The notes under the pieces were generated by a model, which saw nothing but the letters and a program-made list of their open reading frames with translations, ran no database searches and was not told the DNA's origin. Source: Kosakonia sacchari (GTDB taxonomy: Bacteria > Pseudomonadota > Gammaproteobacteria > Enterobacterales > Enterobacteriaceae). From it: a DNA stretch of 42,940 nt. The translations under genes and the position numbers were made by a program. Location: assembly GCA_900109485.1 (NCBI GenBank), contig FOAY01000024.1, positions 1 to 42,940 of the forward strand, given 5' to 3'. The first letter of the stretch is position 1. Every line of letters starts with the position of its first letter. Of the stretch, positions 18,957 through 27,159 are shown piece by piece.

Positions 18957-19841
18957 TTACCGTGAGGTGAGTGTCGCCGGGGCATTTCGCCGTTCACCCC
19001 AGCCAAGATTATTGCCTGCAGCCGCCAGCAGAATGAGCACGCCACCCGCCATTTGCACGAGACTGAGCGAGTGGCCAAACAGCAGATTATCGATAACAAT
19101 CGCCACCAGCGGATAGATAAATGACAGGGAGCCAATTAACGGCGTGGGGAGTTTCTGTATTGCGCTATAAAGCAGTTGATACATCACGCCGGTATGCAGG
19201 ATCCCCAGCGTCAATACCATGGCCCATGAAAAAGGCTGGGCAGGGGCTGAAATATGCGCCAGCGGCAGCAGCATCAATACGCCGGTCAGCACCTGAATCA
19301 GCGCAATATGTTGCGGCGGTAACTGGCGTAAACGCCGGGCAATCATTGCCGTCAGGGCATAGAAAAACGCGGCGCCTAACGCCATCGCCATCCCGCTAAG
19401 CCATTGCGCATTCGGATGGCGCAGTTCGCTAAGCAGTAACAGCACGACGCCGGAAAAGGCCAGCAGCAACCATCCCCATTTTGTCAGCGTGACGCGTTCA
19501 CCGAGCAGCATACTCATCAGCACCAGCATAAAGGGTTGCGTGTTGTAGACCACCGTCGCCAGCCCCATTGAAATACGGCTGTAAGCGGCGAACAACAGCA
19601 ACCAGTTGATCACCAGCGCAACTCCCCCGGCAATGGCCAGAAGCAAGATTGTGCGGGGGATGCGGCTCAGCGGTTGTTTGCTGAAGCGGATAAACAGAAA
19701 AAGGGTAAGCGCGCCTATCAGGCAGCGCCAGAAAACCACATCAATCACCGCCATCCCGCTGAGCAGGACAAATGCGCCAATCGATCCGGAAATCAGCATT
19801 GCCAGGCTCATTTGCCAGGCGCCCTCTGGAATAGTTTTCAT
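18957..19841 (-). CDS. EamA/DMT-superfamily exporter
   Basis: This 294-residue inner-membrane protein has ten hydrophobic segments arranged as two EamA repeats of five. The first repeat covers about residues 8-140 (including SGSIGAFVLLSGM and VVYNTQPFMLVLMSMLLGERV). The second covers about 150-280 (including YSAIQKLPTPLIGSLSFIYPLVAIVID). EamA proteins commonly export amino acids or other metabolites; the substrate here cannot be read from sequence. The family hallmark, a proline and glutamate near the end of the fourth helix (QPFMLVLMSMLLGE), is present. It is divergent from an Lrp-type regulator with a palindrome between them, so that regulator probably controls it. This pair is not between narI and the tyrosine tRNAs in E. 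coli K-12. Confidence 0.9.
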   Translation of the reverse strand: MKTIPEGAWQMSLAMLISGSIGAFVLLSGMAVIDVVFWRCLIGALTLFLFIRFSKQPLSRIPRTILLLAIAGGVALVINWLLLFAAYSRISMGLATVVYNTQPFMLVLMSMLLGERVTLTKWGWLLLAFSGVVLLLLSELRHPNAQWLSGMAMALGAAFFYALTAMIARRLRQLPPQHIALIQVLTGVLMLLPLAHISAPAQPFSWAMVLTLGILHTGVMYQLLYSAIQKLPTPLIGSLSFIYPLVAIVIDNLLFGHSLSLVQMAGGVLILLAAAGNNLGWGERRNAPATLTSR

Positions 19842-19907
19842 CGATTACCTCCTGAAGTTGATGCGCTTATTGTCGAAAATCAGCGGCCAGCTTTACAGAG
19901 AGGATGT

Positions 19908-19931
19908 AAGGTAATATATGATTAATACCTT
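19908..19931. promoter_or_regulatory. Candidate operator between exporter and Lrp-type regulator
   Basis: An imperfect 24-base palindrome with perfect outer arms AAGGTA and TACCTT and an A+T-rich centre lies in the 109-base divergent gap, 19 bases before the regulator ATG. Size, A+T content and position fit an Lrp/AsnC-type binding site. The assignment is inference. Confidence 0.5.
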
Positions 19932-19950
19932 TATAAATTAGGTGAAAAGT

Positions 19951-20394
19951 ATGGATTACGTTATTGATGACATCGACCGCGCCATTCTTGCCTCTCTGGC
20001 GCAAGATGCGCGTCAGTCGTTAAAAGTGCTTAGCGCCCGCGTAGGGCTTACTTCACCCAGCACGGCGGAGCGGGTTAAACGGCTGGAGGAGCGGGGCGTA
20101 ATAGAGGGATATGGCGCGCGGGTAAATCTTACGGCGCTGGATTATCGCTTACAGGCGCTGGTACGTGTCAGGCCGTTGCCCGGTATGTTGCAGAAAGTGG
20201 ATAAACTGATTCAGGCGTTGCCCGAGTGTATAGAAAGTGACAAGGTCACCGGAGAAGACTGTTTCGTTATGCGGCTGGTTGTGCGCTCCATCGAGCAACT
20301 TGATGCACTGCTCGACACAATTTCCGAGTATGCACAATGCAATACGTCAATAGTGAAGAGTTCACCGGTTAAACGGCGATTACCGCCAATCTGA
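19951..20394 (+). CDS. Lrp/AsnC-family transcriptional regulator
   Basis: The 147-residue protein has an N-terminal helix-turn-helix (about 8-55, with DRAILASLAQDARQSLKVL and SPSTAERVKRLEERGVI). A RAM effector-binding domain follows (about 70-140; GEDCFVMRLVV is the typical glycine-rich turn). Such proteins form octamers and sense small molecules, often amino acids. Divergence from an EamA exporter suggests it senses the exported compound, a common arrangement. The frame opens at GTG 19942, but the ATG at 19951 has TAGGTG at good distance and begins like the family. Its 3' end runs directly into the repeats behind the tRNA operon. Confidence 0.92.
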   Translation: MDYVIDDIDRAILASLAQDARQSLKVLSARVGLTSPSTAERVKRLEERGVIEGYGARVNLTALDYRLQALVRVRPLPGMLQKVDKLIQALPECIESDKVTGEDCFVMRLVVRSIEQLDALLDTISEYAQCNTSIVKSSPVKRRLPPI

Positions 20395-20396
20395 CC

Positions 20397-20631
20397 ATCG
20401 GCAAAATATGCGGGTATTGCGCTGGATAAAAGTCGGGAAAGTGTCTTTGAGGATGGTGGTGGGGGAAGGATTATTCGGCGCTAAAGCGCCTCACCCTGCG
20501 GGTCGTTGCCTGCGGCAACGCGCTCTCGCGCTGCTCGAGTCGAACCTTAATCGAAGGTTCTCGACCTTCCCCGATCGGCAAAATATTCAGGGATTGAGCT
20601 GGATGAACGTTGGGGAAACTGTTTTGAAAGA

Positions 20632-20650
<19 letters not shown>
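20397..20650 (-). repeat. 178-base spacer repeats behind the tyrosine tRNAs (rttR/tpr-like)
   Basis: The block 20397-20472 recurs at 20574-20650 with many substitutions (both contain ATCGGCAAAATAT, GCTGGAT and GATGGTGGTGGGGGAAGG). The last 19 bases of the first copy (20454-20472) are identical to the 3' end of the tRNA, and they lie exactly 178 bases from that end at 20632. From memory, the E. coli tyrT locus has 178-base repeats, each carrying 19 bases of the tRNA 3' end, and yields the rtT RNA. This is therefore the corresponding structure. Confidence 0.75.
20473..20548 (-). repeat. Structured 76-base insert, copy 1
   Basis: Read on the plus strand, it begins ATTCGG and ends TCGAACCTT. It forms hairpins GGCGC-TAAA-GCGCC, ACCC-TGC-GGGT and GTTGCC-TGC-GGCAAC in a row, then a GCGC/GCGC pair. 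It joins a 19-base intact tRNA 3' end (20454-20472) to bases resembling the tRNA T-arm. Copies 2 and 3 have the same length of 76 bases. Confidence 0.75.
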
Positions 20651-20716
<66 letters not shown>

Positions 20717-20759
20717 ACGGGGTTACTACACTGCTGTGATGATGCAAGAGGAAAGGATT

Positions 20760-20835
20760 ATTCGGAGCGTTGCTCCTCACCCTTCGGGTCGTTGCCAATG
20801 GCAACGCTCTCTCGCTGGTGCTCGAGTCGAACCTT
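20760..20835 (-). repeat. Structured 76-base insert, copy 2
   Basis: It has the same length and order of hairpins as copy 1. Stem 1 is GGAGC-GTT-GCTCC, which differs from copy 1 by a compensated C-G to A-T change. Then follow ACCC-TTC-GGGT and GTTGCC-AAT-GGCAAC. On the coding strand it sits just behind the tRNA-like remnant at 20827-20893, in the position of the T-loop, and shares its last nine bases with it. Confidence 0.75.
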
Positions 20836-20893
20836 GAAGTCGATGACGGCAGATTTGCAGTCAGCTCCCTTATGATCGCTCGGGAACCCCACC
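20827..20893 (-). pseudogene. Defective tRNA-Tyr-like remnant, distal copy
   Basis: These 67 bases match the 5' part of tRNA-Tyr from GGTGGGG to TTCGA. The D-loop is one base longer and has lost the invariant GG. The anticodon stem has a T-T mismatch (GCTGA/TCTGC). The anticodon position reads GCA. The T-arm is broken by the 76-base insert, and no matching acceptor 3' strand follows. It cannot fold as a normal tRNA. It is identical to the proximal remnant at 21126-21192. Confidence 0.85.
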
Positions 20894-20930
20894 ACGGGGT
20901 AATACTTATTGTTGACGCATGTGCAGTAGA

Positions 20931-21015
<85 letters not shown>

Positions 21016-21058
21016 ACGGGGTTACTACACTGCTGTGATGATGCAAGAGGGAAGGATT

Positions 21059-21134
21059 ATTCGGAGCATTGCTCCTCACCCTTCGGGTCGTTGCCAATGG
21101 CAACGCTCTCTCGCTGGCGCTCGAGTCGAACCTT
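21059..21134 (-). repeat. Structured 76-base insert, copy 3
   Basis: This copy is nearly identical to copy 2, differing in the first hairpin loop (ATT) and near the end (GGCGC for GGTGC). It has three short hairpins in a row, and on the coding strand it follows the promoter-proximal tRNA remnant. Confidence 0.75.
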
Positions 21135-21192
21135 GAAGTCGATGACGGCAGATTTGCAGTCAGCTCCCTTATGATCGCTCGGGAACCCCACC
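21126..21192 (-). pseudogene. Defective tRNA-Tyr-like remnant, first unit of the operon
   Basis: This 67-base 5' tRNA-Tyr fragment is identical to the remnant at 20827-20893, with the same faults: lost D-loop GG, anticodon-stem mismatch, anticodon position GCA, T-loop insert and missing 3' acceptor strand. It lies about 50 bases behind the operon promoter, where E. coli has its first functional tRNA. It is preceded by ACCCCGT as the intact genes are, so RNase P might still cut at its 5' side. Confidence 0.85.
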
Positions 21193-21239
21193 ACGGGGTA
21201 AAGCTGGTTTGGTACTGGCCCGCTTCCATCTCGGGAAGC

Positions 21240-21274
21240 GCGGCGCATCATATCAAATGACGCGTCGCTGTAAA
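21240..21274 (-). promoter_or_regulatory. tyrosine tRNA operon promoter
   Basis: On the minus strand, TTTACA (21269-21274) and TATGAT (21247-21252) are separated by 16 bases. A G+C-rich discriminator (GCGCC) follows, typical of stringently controlled stable-RNA promoters. The sequence from TATGAT to GCTTCCCGA closely resembles the E. coli tyrT promoter. The start point is near 21240. Confidence 0.85.
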
Positions 21275-21300
21275 GCGCTGAAATACCAAAACTGAATCGG

Positions 21301-21339
21301 TTGCCTGCTTTTTGCACGTAATGGCGCAAACGCAGGCAA
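21301..21339. repeat. Inverted repeat between purU and the tRNA promoter
   Basis: TTGCCTGC (21301-21308) pairs with GCAGGCAA (21332-21339), and an inner TTTGC/GCAAA pair extends the stem. It lies 17 bases behind the purU stop codon and could end the purU transcript, although no T-run follows on that strand. Confidence 0.55.
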
Positions 21340-21355
21340 TTCATTTTATTAATGA

Positions 21356-22198
21356 TTAAAGAATAATCGTCCGGTTACCGTATACAAATACGCGTTGCGC
21401 CAGCACCTGATACAGTGCACGGCTCAGGACATTTTTCTCGACATCACGACCGGCGCGCATCATATCTTCTGCTGTATAGGTGTGATCCACATGAATGACG
21501 TCCTGCATAATGATTGGGCCTTCGTCCAGATTGTCATTCACATAGTGCGCCGTTGCTCCGATGATCTTCACACCGCGCTCATAAGCCTGATGATAAGGAC
21601 GGGCACCGATAAAGGCAGGCAGGAACGAGTGGTGAATATTGATGATTTTATTCGGGAAGCGGGAAACAAACTCCGGCGTCAACACACGCATGTATTTCGC
21701 CAGCACCACGTAATCGGGCTGGTGGGCTTCAATCGCCTGCACCATCAATGCGTCGTGCGCTTCGCGGGTCAGCCCTTCATGGCTTACCAGTTCGAACGGA
21801 ATGTCGAAGCGCTCTACCAGGGAACGCAGCGTATCATGGTTACCAATAACGGCGGCAATCTCGACATCCAGCCCGCCATAGTTGGCTTTCATCAGCAAAT
21901 CGCCGAGGCAATGCGCCTCTTTTGTCACCAGAATGACCACGCGGCGGCGACCGGCAGGGTTCAGCTCGCGAATGGAGCCTTCTGGCAGCGCGCTATCAAG
22001 ATCGGCCAACAGCGTGGCGTCGTTAAAAATACCTTCCAGCTCGGTACGCATAAAAAAGCGTCCGGTGCGGTGATCCACAAACTCATTGTTCTGCACAATG
22101 TTCAGTTCGTGCTTATAACAAATGTTAGTGATCCGCGCGATAAGGCCTTTCTGGTCGGGGCAAATGGTGCGCAAAATTTTACGTTGTAATGAATGCAT
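21356..22198 (-). CDS. purU: PurU, formyltetrahydrofolate deformylase
   Basis: The 280-residue cytosolic enzyme hydrolyses 10-formyl-tetrahydrofolate to formate and tetrahydrofolate. It supplies formate to PurT and balances the one-carbon pool. An N-terminal ACT regulatory domain (about 1-85; LRTICPDQKGLIARI) is followed by the formyltransferase domain. The catalytic asparagine and histidine lie in NIHHSFLPAF, and the catalytic aspartate is in HYVNDNLDEGPII. Length and sequence equal E. coli PurU, which is stimulated by methionine and inhibited by glycine through the ACT domain. It follows ychJ by 48 bases. Confidence 0.97.
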   Translation of the reverse strand: MHSLQRKILRTICPDQKGLIARITNICYKHELNIVQNNEFVDHRTGRFFMRTELEGIFNDATLLADLDSALPEGSIRELNPAGRRRVVILVTKEAHCLGDLLMKANYGGLDVEIAAVIGNHDTLRSLVERFDIPFELVSHEGLTREAHDALMVQAIEAHQPDYVVLAKYMRVLTPEFVSRFPNKIINIHHSFLPAFIGARPYHQAYERGVKIIGATAHYVNDNLDEGPIIMQDVIHVDHTYTAEDMMRAGRDVEKNVLSRALYQVLAQRVFVYGNRTIIL

Positions 22199-22246
22199 TG
22201 CCGGGTAAATCCTGTTGATGATGTTTGCTATGAGGCGATGCCTGGC

Positions 22247-22705
22247 TTATTGCCCGCAGCACTTTTTGAATTTTTTACCTGACCCGCAAGGGCAGGGATC
22301 GTTACGGCCAAACTGAGGACGCGTACCGTCGATATAATACCACTGGCCGTTCTCCTTTAAGAATCGGGAACGTTCGATTATCGCGCCATTCTTCCCCTTT
22401 TCCTGAAAGCGCGCCACAAAACTGACATAGCCTTCGTTGTCATTAGCACCAGCAGCATGCTCAAATACCGTCAGACCCAGCCAGTGTGTATCGGCAAAAC
22501 CGGCTTCAATTTGCTGGCGGAACGCATGCGCTTCGCAAGAGGGATGCCAGGTTTTGATCAGGTATTCGGTCTGATGAAGAACAAAAGCGGTGTAACGCGA
22601 GCGCATCAGGCGTGACGGATCCGGCGCAACCTGTGTACCAGACAGATAAGGCTGACAACATAGGCTATAATCGAGAGCGCTACCGCATGGGCAAGATTGA
22701 GACAA
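22247..22705 (-). CDS. ychJ: YchJ, SEC-C motif protein
   Basis: This 152-residue protein carries SEC-C metal-binding motifs at both ends: [13 protein letters not shown] (residues 5-17) and [13 protein letters not shown]. The motif binds zinc and is known from the C-terminus of SecA, where it contacts SecB and the ribosome. The middle is an NTF2-like domain ([19 protein letters not shown]). Function is unknown. It lies upstream of purU in the same direction, probably in one transcript, as in E. coli. Confidence 0.94.
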   Translation of the reverse strand: MSQSCPCGSALDYSLCCQPYLSGTQVAPDPSRLMRSRYTAFVLHQTEYLIKTWHPSCEAHAFRQQIEAGFADTHWLGLTVFEHAAGANDNEGYVSFVARFQEKGKNGAIIERSRFLKENGQWYYIDGTRPQFGRNDPCPCGSGKKFKKCCGQ

Positions 22706-22815
22706 AATAGCATTCCAGGAATAATAAAAGCGGCGCGTTTGCGCCAGGGTAGCAATATGTTAACTGAGCCGTAGCGTTGTGGCTACAGTAAGCCGGGGGA
22801 AGTAGAACAAGCGTA

Positions 22816-23724
22816 ATGAGAACGGTAAAAATAGGTCTGGCGCTCGGTTCAGGCGCGGCCCGGGGCTGGTCGCATATTGGTGTAATTAATGCCCTGGAGC
22901 GTGCCGGTATTGAGATCGATATTGTGGCAGGGTGTTCCATTGGATCTCTGGTAGGTGCAGCGTATTCCTGTGGGCGGCTGTCGGCGCTGGAATCATGGGT
23001 GCGCGCCTTTAGCTACTGGGATGTGCTGCGGTTGATGGATGTCTCATGGCAGCGTGGTGGTTTGCTCCGTGGGGAGCGCGTGTTCAATCAATATCGCCAG
23101 ATTTTGCCGTTTACTGAATTCAGCCAGTGCGAAAAGCGATTTGGCGCAGTGGCGACCAACCTGAGTACCGGGCGTGAACTCTGGTTCACCAGCGGTAATC
23201 TGCATCACGCAGTACGCGCTTCCTGTAGTATGCCTGGCCTTATGTCGCCGGTTGCGCATAATGGCTACTGGCTGGTAGATGGTGCGGTAGTTAACCCGGT
23301 TCCCATTTCATTGACCCGTGCGTTAGGTGCGGATGTCGTGATTGCTGTTGATTTACAGCATGATGCGCATTTGATGCAACAGGATCTCATGTCATTAAAT
23401 CTCACGCAAAACGAAACAGAAAGCGCCGTCGGAGATACATTAGCGTGGCATAAACGTCTGCGCGCGCGGCTGGGCCGTATTACGCCCAAACGTCCGGTAG
23501 CGCCAACCGCGATGGAGATCATGAGTACCTCAATTCAGGTGCTGGAGAACCGGCTTAAGCGCAACCGTATGGCAGGCGATCCCCCTGATATTTTGCTACA
23601 GCCTGTTTGCCCGCAAATATCGACGCTAGACTTTCACCGTGCGGACGCTGCCATTGCTGCTGGTCAGTTGGCGGTTGAAAAGAAAATCGATGAATTGATG
23701 CCTCTGGTGCGGACATCAGTGTGA
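22816..23724 (+). CDS. rssA: RssA, patatin-like phospholipase-family protein
   Basis: The 302-residue protein has a patatin fold. The oxyanion-hole segment GSGAARGWSH (about 11-20), nucleophile elbow GCSIG with S41, and catalytic aspartate D155 in the DGAVVNP motif are all present. The Ser-Asp dyad predicts lipid acyl hydrolase activity. The natural substrate and role are not established, despite its name and its place before rssB. GTAGAACAAGCGTA before the ATG gives only a weak ribosome binding site, but the ATG matches the family start. The rssB gene follows after 88 bases. Confidence 0.94.
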   Translation: MRTVKIGLALGSGAARGWSHIGVINALERAGIEIDIVAGCSIGSLVGAAYSCGRLSALESWVRAFSYWDVLRLMDVSWQRGGLLRGERVFNQYRQILPFTEFSQCEKRFGAVATNLSTGRELWFTSGNLHHAVRASCSMPGLMSPVAHNGYWLVDGAVVNPVPISLTRALGADVVIAVDLQHDAHLMQQDLMSLNLTQNETESAVGDTLAWHKRLRARLGRITPKRPVAPTAMEIMSTSIQVLENRLKRNRMAGDPPDILLQPVCPQISTLDFHRADAAIAAGQLAVEKKIDELMPLVRTSV

Positions 23725-23812
23725 CTATTTTTACAAGAGTTCAGCAAATTCTGACAGGCGATTACTGGCGAAGCATGCCACTATTAGTCTATCGTCAGGC
23801 AGGGGAGAAAAG

Positions 23813-24826
23813 ATGACGCAGCCGTTAACCGGAAAACAAATACTGATCGTTGAAGACGAGCCCGTTTTCCGCTCGCTGCTGGATTCATGGCTCCTGTCAT
23901 TAGGTGCGACGACGCTGCTTGCTGGTGATGGCGTGGACGCGCTGGAGTTGATGACGACAAGTAAGCCTGATTTGATGATTTGCGATCTTGCGATGCCGCG
24001 CATGAATGGTCTGATGCTGATCGAATCGTTACGTAATCAGGGCGATCAGACCCCGGTGCTGGTGATCTCCGCAACAGAAAATATGGCTGACATCGCTAAA
24101 GCGCTGCGTCTTGGTGTGCAGGATGTGGTGCTAAAACCGGTGAAAGATTTCAACCGCCTTAAAGAAACTATCTTTGCCTGTATTTATCCCAACATGTTTA
24201 ACTCGCGCGTCGAAGAAGAGGAACGCTTGTTCCAGGACTGGGACGCGCTGGTAGGAAATCCGCAGGCGGCGGCCAATCTGTTGCAGGAACTTCAGCCGCC
24301 GGTACAGCAGGTGCTTTCCGGGTGCCGGGTAAATTATCGCCAATTAGTTTCAGCGGAAAATCCAGGACTGGTACTGGATATTGCGCCTATTTCTTCGCAG
24401 GATCTCGCCTTTTACTGCCTGGATGTTACCCGTGCCGGGAATAACGGCGTACTGGCTGCGCTATTATTGCGGGCGTTATTTAACGGCCTGTTGCAGGAGC
24501 AACTGTCGCATCAGCGTCAGCGTTTGCCCGAAATGGGAGCGTTACTTAAACAGGTGAATCAGCTTTTGCGCCAGGCAAATTTGCCGGGGCAATTTCCGCT
24601 GCTGGTGGGCTATTACCACAGCGATCTTAAAAACCTGATATTAGTTTCAGCCGGGCTTAATGCATCGTTAAATACCGGCGATCACCATATTCAAATTAGC
24701 AACGGTGTCCCGCTTGGCACATTGGGTAATACTTATCTTAATCAGTTGAGCCAGCGCTGTGACTCCTGGCAATGTCAGGTATGGGGCGCTGGAGGAAGGC
24801 TGCGCTTAATGTTGAGCGCGGAATGA
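23813..24826 (+). CDS. rssB: RssB, adaptor for sigma-S degradation by ClpXP
   Basis: This 337-residue atypical response regulator has its receiver domain at 1-125 with E14/D15 and phosphoacceptor D58 (LMICDLAMPR). A linker and a degenerate PP2C-like phosphatase domain follow. It binds sigma-S (RpoS) and delivers it to ClpXP during growth, and is released by anti-adaptors under stress. All receiver landmarks are kept. GGGGAGAAAAG precedes the ATG at 23813. Length equals E. coli RssB. Confidence 0.97.
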   Translation: MTQPLTGKQILIVEDEPVFRSLLDSWLLSLGATTLLAGDGVDALELMTTSKPDLMICDLAMPRMNGLMLIESLRNQGDQTPVLVISATENMADIAKALRLGVQDVVLKPVKDFNRLKETIFACIYPNMFNSRVEEEERLFQDWDALVGNPQAAANLLQELQPPVQQVLSGCRVNYRQLVSAENPGLVLDIAPISSQDLAFYCLDVTRAGNNGVLAALLLRALFNGLLQEQLSHQRQRLPEMGALLKQVNQLLRQANLPGQFPLLVGYYHSDLKNLILVSAGLNASLNTGDHHIQISNGVPLGTLGNTYLNQLSQRCDSWQCQVWGAGGRLRLMLSAE

Positions 24827-25023
24827 GCGATCGCGTCATCCATTGCAGATACATTTACCCGTCGGATTAAACGGGTGGTACTATCGCCGCAGAATATGCG
24901 TATTTGTCCTAATTAGATGTAAGCGCGTCCTTTTCAGACCTGGTTGATGGGTGGGTGCTGATATACTCAGGCGCGAGTTAATTCATGAACATGTTCATAG
25001 TTTGAACAGTCCAGGAGATTTCA

Positions 25024-25935
25024 ATGGCTGCAATAAATTCGAAAGTGACTAAAGCAGTAATCCCGGTAGCGGGATTGGGAACCAGGATGTTACCAGCGAC
25101 CAAGGCAATTCCTAAAGAAATGTTGCCGCTGGTGGATAAGCCATTAATTCAGTATGTCGTTAATGAATGTATCGCTGCAGGTATTACGGAAATCGTTCTG
25201 GTTACACATTCATCCAAAAACTCTATTGAAAACCATTTCGATACCAGTTTCGAACTGGAAGCCATGCTGGAAAAACGTGTTAAACGTCAGCTGCTGGAAG
25301 AAGTTCAGTCCATCTGCCCGCCGCATGTCACTATTATGCAGGTTCGTCAGGGGCTGGCGAAAGGATTGGGACACGCGGTACTATGCGCGCATCCGGTGGT
25401 TGGCAATGAGCCAGTCGCGGTAATTCTTCCGGACGTTATTCTGGATGAATTTGAATCCGATCTTTCCCAGGATAACCTGGCTGAAATGATTAAACGTTTT
25501 GACGAAACGGGCGCCAGCCAGATTATGGTTGAGCCGGTTGCCGATGTGACCGCCTATGGTGTTGTTGACTGCAAAGGTGCCACGTTAAATCCAGGCGACA
25601 GCGTGCCGATGGTGGGCGTTGTGGAAAAACCGAAAGCCGACGTTGCACCGTCCAATCTGGCCGTGGTAGGCCGTTATGTACTCAGCGAGCAAATTTGGCC
25701 GCTGCTGGCGAAAACGCCTCCGGGAGCGGGTGATGAGATTCAGCTTACCGATGCGATTGATATGTTAATCGAAAAAGAAACGGTTGAAGCTTATCATATG
25801 AAAGGCAAGAGCCACGATTGTGGTAATAAGCTGGGATATATGCAGGCGTTCGTAGAATACGGTCTCCGTCACAATTCTCTGGGTGCAGAATTTAAAACCT
25901 GGCTGGAAGATACCGTAGGCGCCGGAAAAGCATAA
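25024..25935 (+). CDS. galU: GalU, UTP-glucose-1-phosphate uridylyltransferase
   Basis: The 303-residue cytosolic enzyme makes UDP-glucose, needed for galactose use, lipopolysaccharide core, trehalose and membrane-derived oligosaccharides. The nucleotide-binding signature [18 protein letters not shown] lies at residues 17-34. The metal-site region [14 protein letters not shown], and the C-terminal [19 protein letters not shown] segment are typical. CAGGAGATTTCA precedes the ATG. It has its own long terminator. Confidence 0.98.
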   Translation: MAAINSKVTKAVIPVAGLGTRMLPATKAIPKEMLPLVDKPLIQYVVNECIAAGITEIVLVTHSSKNSIENHFDTSFELEAMLEKRVKRQLLEEVQSICPPHVTIMQVRQGLAKGLGHAVLCAHPVVGNEPVAVILPDVILDEFESDLSQDNLAEMIKRFDETGASQIMVEPVADVTAYGVVDCKGATLNPGDSVPMVGVVEKPKADVAPSNLAVVGRYVLSEQIWPLLAKTPPGAGDEIQLTDAIDMLIEKETVEAYHMKGKSHDCGNKLGYMQAFVEYGLRHNSLGAEFKTWLEDTVGAGKA

Positions 25936-25956
25936 TCTTCTTCCTGTTGCCCTAAT

Positions 25957-26009
25957 AAGGCCGGAGACAATAGTGCAATGCGCTGATTATCTCCGGCCTT
26001 TTTATTTTT
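25957..26009 (+). terminator. galU terminator
   Basis: Stem AAGGCCGGAG/CTCCGGCCTT (25957-25966 and 25991-26000) has a loop of about 24 bases and is followed by TTTATTTTT, 21 bases behind galU. Confidence 0.88.
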
Positions 26010-26163
26010 GTGTTTCCAGGTGAAACATCCGTTAACTTCTTCTCGTAAGAACAAAGCGCACAAAAAGAATAACGTGATGCTGAGAATTTAAACAAAAGGC
26101 AAGCATAAGTATTGAGCGGGGATGGCAATACACTATATTTGTGAAGATATTGTGTGGTTCATC

Positions 26164-26195
26164 AAAAAAAATCCCGCCGGTGGCGGGATTTTTTC
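26164..26195. terminator. hns terminator (both strands)
   Basis: Stem ATCCCGCC/GGCGGGAT (26171-26178 and 26182-26189) with a three-base loop is flanked by A and T runs on both sides. It lies 14 bases behind the hns stop codon and can end transcripts from either direction. Confidence 0.9.
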
Positions 26196-26209
26196 TAAAG
26201 CAGGCGTGA

Positions 26210-26623
26210 TTACTCGCTGATCAGGAAATCGTCGAGCTGTTTGCCTTGTTCGTCCATCGCTTTTTTGATAACAGCAGGAGTACGACCCTGGCCAGTCCAC
26301 GTTTTAGTTTCGCCGTTTTCATCAACGTAGCTATATTTAGCCGGACGTGCTGCGCGTTTAGCTTTTGTGCCGGATTTAGCAGCAGAAAGACTATTCAGCA
26401 ATTCATTCGGGTCAATACCGTCAGCCATCAACATGTCGCGGTATTGTTGCAGTTTACGCGTACGTTCTTCAACTTCAGCTGCGGCGGCGCTTTCTTCCTC
26501 GCGACGTTCATTTACCACAACTTCTAATTTTTCCAGCATTTCTTCGAGCGTTTCCAGAGTGCATTCTCTTGCCTGCGCACGAAGAGTACGGATGTTGTTC
26601 AGAATTTTAAGTGCTTCGCTCAT
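26210..26623 (-). CDS. hns: H-NS, nucleoid-associated silencer
   Basis: The 137-residue DNA-binding protein coats A+T-rich and horizontally acquired DNA and represses it. The N-terminal part (1-80) is a helical oligomerisation domain ([35 protein letters not shown]). The C-terminal domain has [16 protein letters not shown], whose QGR inserts into the minor groove. The sequence matches E. coli H-NS except for small linker changes. The 536-base gap upstream is A+T-rich, as expected for an autoregulated gene. Confidence 0.98.
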   Translation of the reverse strand: MSEALKILNNIRTLRAQARECTLETLEEMLEKLEVVVNERREEESAAAAEVEERTRKLQQYRDMLMADGIDPNELLNSLSAAKSGTKAKRAARPAKYSYVDENGETKTWTGQGRTPAVIKKAMDEQGKQLDDFLISE

Positions 26624-27159
26624 TGTAGTAATCTCAAACTTATATTGGGGTGGTTTGTTGGGCTAATAATAGAGCGTTAATTTGACCAGTGCAATAGCTG
26701 AGAATGTAAGGAATTCAAAATACCCATTTATTTCGATGATTTTTAAATATCGCTAACTTAAATTTAGCTTGAAGAATCGCACAAAACAGCGCTTATACCG
26801 ACGACAAACTTCACCGTCAGGATCGCCGCTGCTTTCGATTAATCCAGAAAAGGTTATAGGCTCAATGGATAAATAACAGCCTTGTGTATTACGACGTTAG
26901 ATGGGGTTTTTCTTCTAAATTATTAATAATTTCCGAACCATAAGCTCAGAATGTTCTGATTAAAAATAGTATGTATACGGTTCGGTTTCTAATTGCTGTT
27001 TCTTAGGCAGTAACAAACCACTACATAAAGTTGCCTTATATCTATGAGTCCATAACCGGGCCAGATTTACTCAGGATCAGCTCTGGCTCAGGGTTAGCCG
27101 GATAAAATATGGTACAATCGCTGCCGGAATAACACACTTTGATTGGGGTTTTGCACGCA
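26624..27159. other. hns-tdk divergent intergenic region
   Basis: No gene is seen in these 536 bases. The half nearest hns is A+T-rich and must hold its promoter. Near tdk, TACAAT (27112-27117) is a plausible -10 element. An inverted pair CCGAACC (26933-26939) and GGTTCGG (26979-26985) encloses a second inverted repeat, TCAGAA-TG-TTCTGA (26946-26959). Its meaning is unknown. Confidence 0.5.

Noticed and set aside
21126-21192. A possible tRNA-Cys because the anticodon position reads GCA
   Set aside because: The rest is tRNA-Tyr sequence with a long variable arm, a mismatch in the anticodon stem, a broken T-arm and no 3' acceptor strand, so it is a defective copy.
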